Below are positions 1 to 4,467 of a stretch of 5,936 bases of DNA, one piece after another. The stretch is from Candidatus Poribacteria bacterium. GTDB taxonomy: Bacteria; Poribacteria; DTPJ01. The stretch's first letter is position 1; each line of letters begins with the position of its first letter. The position numbers were made by a program, and so were the translations under genes. Below the pieces are notes generated by a model. It ran no database searches. It saw only the letters and a list, made by a program, of their open reading frames with translations, and was not told the origin of the DNA. Location: positions 1-5,936 of the forward strand of contig DTPJ01000655.1 in the NCBI GenBank assembly GCA_011334435.1, given 5' to 3'.

Positions 1-537
1 ATAACAGTTATGTTCTGGGTTAGAACAAACAAAGTTATGAAAGATATGTGGGCTGACAGACAAGCAGTAGTAGGAAAACACTATTTAGAATATGAAGTAG
101 GAATTTATATGCAGGGACAGATACATACTTATACTAAGAATCCGGCTGGTGCTCCTGATGCTTATGACGAGGGGATTATGGTATCTATGGCAGGAAAACT
201 ACCGACAAAAGAAGCGGATTGGGAATTAAACAAATGGTATCATATAGCTTGGACGCTTGATAAACAAAAAGAAGTTGCCTATGTAAATGGAATTAGATTG
301 GGAGAGCATACAAAAGCTAATGAAGGCACTAAACCCGGACTACATACATTGGATATTGGCAGAAGACAAGGCGGTGGTATTCCATTATCCGGTGCTGTTG
401 ACGAAGTTGCTATTTTCAATGTGGCACTTGGAGAAGATGACATCAAATTAGCAGCAGAGAAAAGTCTAAAATCTGGCGGACTTGCTGTTTCTCCTTTAAG
501 AAAACTCACTACAACTTGGGCTAATATAAAGAGATAA
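1..537 (+). CDS. LamG-domain (concanavalin A-like) secreted protein, 5' truncated
   Basis: The reading frame is open from base 1, so the gene starts upstream; the ATG at base 10 is internal, because the preceding codons (I-T-V) align with M-T-V in the next gene. The 178 visible codons cover most of a LamG / concanavalin A-like beta-sandwich (Pfam LamG_3 type). The supporting marks are N-K-W-Y-H-I-A-W-T-L, V-A-Y-V-N-G and G-A-V-D-E-V-A-I-F-N-V-A-L, followed by the usual D-D-I-K-L-A helix. Such domains bind carbohydrate or act in extracellular adhesion; the ligand here is unknown. The protein ends in K-L-T-T-T-W-A-N-I-K-R, a tail shared with the two other LamG proteins of the window. The missing N-terminus presumably holds a signal peptide, inferred from the paralogue. 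The next gene starts 26 bases downstream. Confidence 0.9.
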   Translation: MTVMFWVRTNKVMKDMWADRQAVVGKHYLEYEVGIYMQGQIHTYTKNPAGAPDAYDEGIMVSMAGKLPTKEADWELNKWYHIAWTLDKQKEVAYVNGIRLGEHTKANEGTKPGLHTLDIGRRQGGGIPLSGAVDEVAIFNVALGEDDIKLAAEKSLKSGGLAVSPLRKLTTTWANIKR

Positions 538-563
538 ATATCTTTTTAATGGAGGGCTAAAAA

Positions 564-1394
564 ATGAAAAATATAATTAATATTTTAATAATTGTTTCTG
601 TATTGGTAGTTAGCTTACTTTTCGTAAATTCAAGTCTTGCTAAAATAGACTTAAAGACAGTGGTCGGTTTATGGTTGTTTGATGAAAATACAGGGACTAT
701 AGCTAAAGATTCTTCTGGGAATAATAATCACGGAACGCTTAAAGGCAATGTTAAATGGGTTACAGGCAAATTTGGATCAGCAGTGGAATTCCCTGGGGCA
801 GATGCTAACTATATAGAAGTCCCCGATAGCAACACGCTTGATATGAATAAGCAAATGACCGTTATGTTCTGGGTCAAGACAAGCAAAGCGATGAAAGATA
901 TGTGGGCTGATAGGCAAGTAGTAGTTGGAAAACACTATCTTGAATATGAGATAGGGATGTATATGCAGGCACAAATTCATACTTATACTAAGAATCCAGC
1001 TGGTGCTGCTGATGCTTATGACGAAGGGATTATGGCATCTTTTGCAGGGAAATTGCCGACTAAAGAAGCGGAATGGGAACTCAATAAGTGGTATCATGTG
1101 GCATGGACATTAAACGGTAAGCATGAGGTTGCTTATGTAAACGGAGTGAAAATAGGTGAGTTTGATAAAGCTAATGAAGGCACTAAACCCGGAACACATA
1201 CATTAGATATTGGCAGAAGACAGGGCGGAGGGCTTCCGTTGACAGGTGCAGTTGATGAGGTTGCCATACTTAATGTAGCTCTTGATGAGGCAGATATTAA
1301 GACCGCATCAGAAAAAAGCCTAAATGCCACAGTGCTTACTGCGGTTATGCCTACGGGAAAACTTACCACAACTTGGGCTAATATAAAAAAATAA
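564..1394 (+). CDS. Secreted LamG-domain (concanavalin A-like lectin/glucanase fold) protein
   Basis: This is a complete protein of 276 residues. The ATG at 564 is chosen because GGAGGG at 551-556 lies 7 bases upstream and a signal peptide follows at once: M-K-N, a hydrophobic stretch at about residues 4-21, then S-S-L-A with predicted cleavage after Ala26. The mature part opens with K-I-D-L-K and G-L-W-L-F-D-E, then D-S-S-G-N-N-N-H-G-T-L, the standard beginning of LamG_3-type domains (about residues 35-250). The later strands show W-Y-H-V-A-W-T-L, V-A-Y-V-N-G and G-A-V-D-E-V-A-I-L-N-V-A-L. Residues 265-276 form the G-K-L-T-T-T-W-A-N-I-K-K tail. No catalytic motif or transmembrane anchor is seen after the signal, so a binding or surface role is inferred and the ligand is unknown. 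Only 14 bases separate it from the following shell gene, which suggests cotranscription of a secreted protein with microcompartment genes. Confidence 0.93.
   Translation: MKNIINILIIVSVLVVSLLFVNSSLAKIDLKTVVGLWLFDENTGTIAKDSSGNNNHGTLKGNVKWVTGKFGSAVEFPGADANYIEVPDSNTLDMNKQMTVMFWVKTSKAMKDMWADRQVVVGKHYLEYEIGMYMQAQIHTYTKNPAGAADAYDEGIMASFAGKLPTKEAEWELNKWYHVAWTLNGKHEVAYVNGVKIGEFDKANEGTKPGTHTLDIGRRQGGGLPLTGAVDEVAILNVALDEADIKTASEKSLNATVLTAVMPTGKLTTTWANIKK
855..1394 (+). repeat. Second copy of a tandem LamG gene duplication (first copy at 1-537)
   Basis: Base 1 corresponds to base 855, and the two stretches run to their stop codons with only a one-codon length difference near the 3' end. By hand alignment 126 of 155 residues from T-V-M-F-W-V to E-K-S-L are identical. 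Identity is patchy at the DNA level: bases 313-339 and 1167-1193 match exactly over 27 bases, while other parts differ at many third positions. This fits an older tandem duplication, possibly with local gene conversion. The first copy probably extends upstream beyond the window. Confidence 0.85.
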
Positions 1395-1396
1395 AT

Positions 1397-1405
1397 AGGA
1401 GGTGA
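1397..1405 (+). promoter_or_regulatory. Full-length Shine-Dalgarno site of the first shell gene
   Basis: AGGAGGTGA is a nine-base perfect complement to the 3' end of typical bacterial 16S rRNA. Its GGAGG core lies 6 bases before the ATG at 1409. It is the strongest ribosome-binding site in the window; the other genes have five- or six-base matches. High translation would suit a shell protein, which is needed in many copies. It also fixes the start of the gene. Confidence 0.85.
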
Positions 1406-1408
1406 CGC

Positions 1409-1765
1409 ATGGCAAAAATGGCACTAGGTCTCATAGAAACTATGGGTCTAGTTGCAGCGATTGGCTCAGCAGATTCCGCATTGAAATCTGCTGATGTCAA
1501 ACTCATTGGTTTTGATTTTGCTGGAAATGGTGGAACAACCGTTAAGATTGAAGGCGAGGTCTCAGCGGTAAAGTTTGCGTTAGAAACAGGGGTAGCTACC
1601 GCTGAAAAAATATATCGCGTCTTGTCATGGCAGGTAATACCTAAACCAGACAATGGAACAGAATCAATAATATTGGCTAATCCAAAGAAAGTGCTTTTTG
1701 CAGAAGGCTCAAATGTTAAGGTATCAACGAGTAAGAGTCATAACAAAAAGGCTAAAAAGAGTTAA
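1409..1765 (+). CDS. BMC-domain hexameric shell protein (BMC-H), divergent, with basic C-terminal tail
   Basis: The protein has 118 residues, against about 90-95 for PduA/EutM-type proteins. Residues 4-88 form one BMC domain (Pfam PF00936): A-L-G-L-I-E-T-M-G-L-V, S-A-L-K-S-A-D-V, G-E-V-S-A-V-K and W-Q-V-I-P-K-P. It aligns with PduA without gaps. The hexamer-edge lysine is kept (Lys26), the edge Arg79 is replaced by Lys79, and the pore position 40 is Asn within A-G-N-G-G, where PduA has G-S-G and EutM G-G-G. Glu48 replaces the usual Arg of V-R-G-D-V. After the domain, about 30 residues form an extension ending in a lysine-rich tail (N-K-K-A-K-K-S). Such proteins tile microcompartment facets and their pores pass small metabolites. 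The altered pore and tail suggest a specialised role, which is inference. The gap to the next gene is 19 bases. Confidence 0.95.
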   Translation: MAKMALGLIETMGLVAAIGSADSALKSADVKLIGFDFAGNGGTTVKIEGEVSAVKFALETGVATAEKIYRVLSWQVIPKPDNGTESIILANPKKVLFAEGSNVKVSTSKSHNKKAKKS

Positions 1766-1784
1766 TTAATATGGAGGTAAAAAT

Positions 1785-2066
1785 ATGGCTGGTGAAGCGT
1801 TAGGAATGATTGAAACAAAAGGCTTAGTTGGTGCAATTGAGGCAGCTGACGCTATGGTAAAAGCGGCAAACGTCGTGCTTGTCGGAAAAGAACAGATAGG
1901 CGGTGGATATGTAACCGTTATGGTCAGAGGCGATGTCGGGGCTGTTAAAGCTGCGGTTGACGCAGGTGCTGTCGCTGCTAAAGAAGTTGGCGAGCTTGTA
2001 TCGGTGCATGTAATCCCAAGACCTCATCCCGAGATAGAAAGAATACTGCCACAAGTTAGCCAATGA
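1785..2066 (+). CDS. BMC-domain hexameric shell protein (BMC-H), canonical PduA/EutM-like
   Basis: The 93-residue length is typical of the family. One BMC domain fills almost the whole protein: E-A-L-G-M-I-E-T-K-G-L-V-G-A-I-E-A-A-D near residues 4-22, M-V-K-A-A-N-V at 24-30, the pore loop Q-I-G-G-G-Y at 37-42, V-R-G-D-V-G-A-V-K at 47-55, and V-H-V-I-P-R-P-H at 74-81. The structural residues Lys26 and Arg79 that knit hexamers side by side are present, and the pore position 40 is Gly, as in EutM. This protein is expected to be the main facet tile of a microcompartment shell, with the divergent neighbour mixed in. GGAGG at 1773-1777 stands 7 bases before the ATG. The BMC type (Eut, Pdu, PVM or other) cannot be settled from this protein alone. 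Confidence 0.97.
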   Translation: MAGEALGMIETKGLVGAIEAADAMVKAANVVLVGKEQIGGGYVTVMVRGDVGAVKAAVDAGAVAAKEVGELVSVHVIPRPHPEIERILPQVSQ

Positions 2067-2094
2067 TTGCATACAGAAAAATAAAATTTAAACG

Positions 2095-2112
2095 CAGAGA
2101 TCATATTCTCTG
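2095..2112 (+). other. Short inverted repeat between shell gene and third LamG gene
   Basis: CAGAGA at 2095-2100 and TCTCTG at 2107-2112 form a perfect 6-bp stem with a 6-base loop in the 68-base gap. No T-run follows, so it is not a convincing intrinsic terminator. It lies 8 bases before the AGGGAG ribosome-binding site at 2121-2126 and could be an mRNA processing or stability element, or a small operator. A stem this short could also be chance. Confidence 0.35.
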
Positions 2113-2134
2113 ATAGTTTAAGGGAGCTAATAAT

Positions 2135-2932
2135 ATGAGAGCTAAAATGGTAGTATTAGGCTTATTATGTCTATTTTTATTTAGTTTATTGATGGTAGGT
2201 CAAAGCTACGCAAAAATAGACAAAAAGAACGCTATAGGTATTTGGCTATTAGACGAAGGCACGGGAAATGTGGCGAGAGATTCATCTGGCAACGGAAATA
2301 ATGGGACATATAAAGGCAATCCGAAATGGGTCGCTGGTAAATTTGGAAAAGCATTAGAAATTACTTCTGCGGGGACAGGTGTGCAGATTGATAACCCAGA
2401 AAATTTCAATTTTACGACATGGACTTATGTCCTATGGTTCAAAACTCCTGCTGGTGGAGACTATCCGAATTTAGTAGGGAGACAATTCGCAAATGCCCAT
2501 GGATGGACTATCCATTTAGACCCAGGGCGCGCTACTTTCAGAATAAGAATTGATACTGATGGCGGAATAAACCAAGTTAAAACTGTTCCCGGTGCTGTTG
2601 GAAAAGATGAATGGCATCATGGGGCAATATGCCAAGATGACAAAAGCAAACAACTCACTTTTTACTTTGATGGAGTTAAAGGCACTTCTTCTTATGCTGG
2701 AAATTATAAGAACTCTGGCGGATTTATGACAATAGCATTAGCCTGTGTTGGTGCTGTCAATCTAACTGCTGGGTCAATAGATGAGGTCGGCGTCTTTGAT
2801 ACAATTTTAACCGAAGATGACGTTAAACTTATCATGGAGAAGGGATTAGAAGCCTCTGTCCCCGGTTTAATTGCGGTTTCTTCCAATGGAAAACTGACAG
2901 GAACTTGGGGGCAGATAAAATCTGTTAATTAG
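2135..2932 (+). CDS. Secreted LamG-domain protein, divergent from the first two
   Basis: This is a complete protein of 265 residues. The ATG at 2135 follows AGGGAG at 2121-2126 by 8 bases and begins a clear signal peptide: M-R-A-K, a hydrophobic core at about 5-21, and Q-S-Y-A with cleavage after Ala26. The mature start repeats the pattern of its paralogue: K-I-D-K-K, G-I-W-L-L-D-E-G-T-G, D-S-S-G-N-G-N-N-G-T, then K-W-V-A-G-K-F-G-K-A-L-E. The rest of the LamG sandwich differs strongly, with W-T-Y-V-L-W-F-K-T, E-W-H-H-G-A-I, T-F-Y-F-D-G and G-S-I-D-E-V-G-V-F, so a different ligand is plausible. The tail at 252-265 begins G-K-L-T-G-T-W-G-Q-I-K. Cys12 lies in the hydrophobic core but lacks a proper lipobox (G-L-L-C), so it is not called a lipoprotein. 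It lies between shell genes and the aldehyde dehydrogenase. Confidence 0.92.
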   Translation: MRAKMVVLGLLCLFLFSLLMVGQSYAKIDKKNAIGIWLLDEGTGNVARDSSGNGNNGTYKGNPKWVAGKFGKALEITSAGTGVQIDNPENFNFTTWTYVLWFKTPAGGDYPNLVGRQFANAHGWTIHLDPGRATFRIRIDTDGGINQVKTVPGAVGKDEWHHGAICQDDKSKQLTFYFDGVKGTSSYAGNYKNSGGFMTIALACVGAVNLTAGSIDEVGVFDTILTEDDVKLIMEKGLEASVPGLIAVSSNGKLTGTWGQIKSVN

Positions 2933-2939
2933 TGACAAG

Positions 2940-2978
2940 TAACGAGTGACGGATAGAATATCATTCCATTACTCGTTA
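2940..2978 (+). terminator. Stem-loop between third LamG gene and aldehyde dehydrogenase; possible terminator or attenuator
   Basis: TAACGAGT at 2940-2947 pairs perfectly with ACTCGTTA at 2971-2978. The stem extends by a G-T wobble and one A-T pair (2948-2949 with 2969-2970), and GGA/TCC (2951-2953 with 2965-2967) can pair after a C-A mismatch. The following bases 2979-2989 are A/T only and end in TTTT, but they are not a clean T-run. The stem is AT-rich, so termination would be partial at best. A differential-expression or mRNA-stability element is as likely. Related AGTGAC units occur at 2931-2936 and 2945-2950, which hints at a dispersed intergenic repeat family. Confidence 0.45.
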
Positions 2979-3000
2979 ATTATTATTTTGGGGATCAAAT

Positions 3001-4443
3001 ATGGCAGAGATAGATCAAGAAAAAATAAGAAGCATAGTCGCTCAGGTGATAGAAAATATCAAGAAACAGGGGCTTATTGATGATTCCGATCTGCAAAAAT
3101 CCTCCTTGTCGTCAACTGTAAAGGGGCAAAGTGGCGTATTTCCTAATGTTGAGTCCGCAATTAGGTCGGCAAAATACGCACAAAAAGAGCTTGTCGCTAT
3201 GGGTATGGAAAAGCGTAAGGAGATAATAATCGCTATCAGAGAAGCAGGCATAAAAAATGCCCGTATGTTAGCAGAGATGACCGTCCAAGAGACGGGTATG
3301 GGGCGAGTGGAGGATAAAGTTCAAAAAAACGAAGGCGCCGCTGGGCTAACTCCTGGGATAGAGGACTTGACATCAGAGGTTAAAACTGGCAATAGAGGTA
3401 TGTTATTAGTTGAATGGACACCTTATGGCTTGATTAATGCAATAACTCCAAGCACAAATCCCACTTCAACTGTGATCCATAATAGTATATGCATGATCTC
3501 TGCTGGAAACTCGGTTATTTTCAGTCCTCATCCATTAGCTAAGGAATGCACTCTCAGAGCTATGACTTTGATCAATGATGCCATCGTCAAAATTGGTGGA
3601 CCGGAAAATTTATTGGTCTCTGTCGCTGATCCGACATTAAGAACAGCTAAGGAGATAATGGATCATACTGACGTTGATATGATCGTGGCAACTGGTGGAG
3701 CTGGGGTTGTCAGGGTTGCTTTATCAAGCGGGAAAAAGGCTTTGGCGGCTGGTCCTGGAAATCCGCCTGTCATCGTTGATGAAACCGCAGATATTAGTAA
3801 ATCTGCGATCCATATAACCAATGGTGCATCTTTTGATAACAACCTTTTGTGTATCGGCGAAAAAGAGGTCTTCGTCGTTCAAGAAGTAGCGGATAAACTC
3901 ATAGATGAAATGGTCAAAAATGGGTGTTATCTTGCAAAAGGCAGAGAGGCAACCGCTGTCGCCGATCTCGTCACAGAAGACGGAAAGCCAAACAAGGATT
4001 ATATAGGAAAAGATGCTTCTTATATATTAGAAAAAGCTGGTATAAAAGCGTCAAGCAATACAAGAGTTGTTATACTTGAAACAGACGCAGATCATCCGCT
4101 TGTGATGCAAGAATACCTCATGCCTGTTCTTCCGATAGTGAAAGTCAGGAATTTTGAAGAAGCTTTGGAATATGCACTTAAAGCAGAACAGGGCTTCCGA
4201 CATACAAGCATTATTCATTCAAAAAACATAGATAGGATAACAAAATTTGTCCAAACTATGCGGACTACTGTTATGGTAGTCAATGGATGTTCGCTTGCAT
4301 CTATGGGCTTTGAAGCTGAGGGAATAATCACGCTTACGATAGCAGGAACGACAGGCGAAGGCTATACAACGCCGAAAAATTTCGCACAGCAGTCAAGAAT
4401 AACGATGGTAGATTCTGTCTCCGTATTCTCAACAGGGAAGTAA
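3001..4443 (+). CDS. CoA-acylating aldehyde dehydrogenase, EutE/PduP family (BMC-associated)
   Basis: The 480-residue protein is of normal family length. The enzyme family oxidises an aldehyde (acetaldehyde in Eut, propionaldehyde in Pdu) to the acyl-CoA with NAD+ and CoA inside a microcompartment. The signature stretches are E-T-G-M-G near 95, P-S-T-N-P-T at 150-155, A-T-G-G-A-G near 230-235, G-P-G-N-P-P at 251-256 followed by V-D-E-T-A-D, the catalytic Cys284 in F-D-N-N-L-L-C-I, and T-T-G-E-G near the end. Residues 4-22 form an amphipathic helix with hydrophobics at I4, I9, I12, V13, V16, I17 and I20, followed by a Ser-rich linker to about residue 45. This matches the encapsulation-peptide layout of PduP and EutE. 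GGGGA at 2990-2994 lies 6 bases before the ATG. The substrate cannot be fixed from sequence, and EutE-like and PduP-like features are mixed. The hydrolase follows after 24 bases. Confidence 0.96.
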   Translation: MAEIDQEKIRSIVAQVIENIKKQGLIDDSDLQKSSLSSTVKGQSGVFPNVESAIRSAKYAQKELVAMGMEKRKEIIIAIREAGIKNARMLAEMTVQETGMGRVEDKVQKNEGAAGLTPGIEDLTSEVKTGNRGMLLVEWTPYGLINAITPSTNPTSTVIHNSICMISAGNSVIFSPHPLAKECTLRAMTLINDAIVKIGGPENLLVSVADPTLRTAKEIMDHTDVDMIVATGGAGVVRVALSSGKKALAAGPGNPPVIVDETADISKSAIHITNGASFDNNLLCIGEKEVFVVQEVADKLIDEMVKNGCYLAKGREATAVADLVTEDGKPNKDYIGKDASYILEKAGIKASSNTRVVILETDADHPLVMQEYLMPVLPIVKVRNFEEALEYALKAEQGFRHTSIIHSKNIDRITKFVQTMRTTVMVVNGCSLASMGFEAEGIITLTIAGTTGEGYTTPKNFAQQSRITMVDSVSVFSTGK

Positions 4444-4467
4444 TCTTATACAGAGAAAGCAAGCATA

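Noticed and set aside
10..12. ATG at base 10 as the true start of the first LamG gene
   Set aside because: It aligns with an internal Met of the next gene in the middle of the LamG domain, there is no ribosome-binding site, and the frame is open to base 1.
777..1369. Minus-strand open frames opposite the second LamG gene
   Set aside because: They are antisense to a strongly supported LamG gene. One recurs opposite the first copy (279-509) only because the sense genes are paralogues.
2067..2092. Promoter-like TTGCAT (2067-2072) with TTTAAA (2087-2092) before the third LamG gene
   Set aside because: The spacing is 14 bases rather than about 17 and the -10 match is poor. In AT-rich DNA this is expected by chance.
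2135..2212. Lipoprotein signal in the third LamG protein, using Cys12
   Set aside because: The residues before the Cys (G-L-L) do not fit a lipobox, and the S-Y-A cleavage site at residues 24-26 matches the signal-peptidase I pattern of the paralogue.
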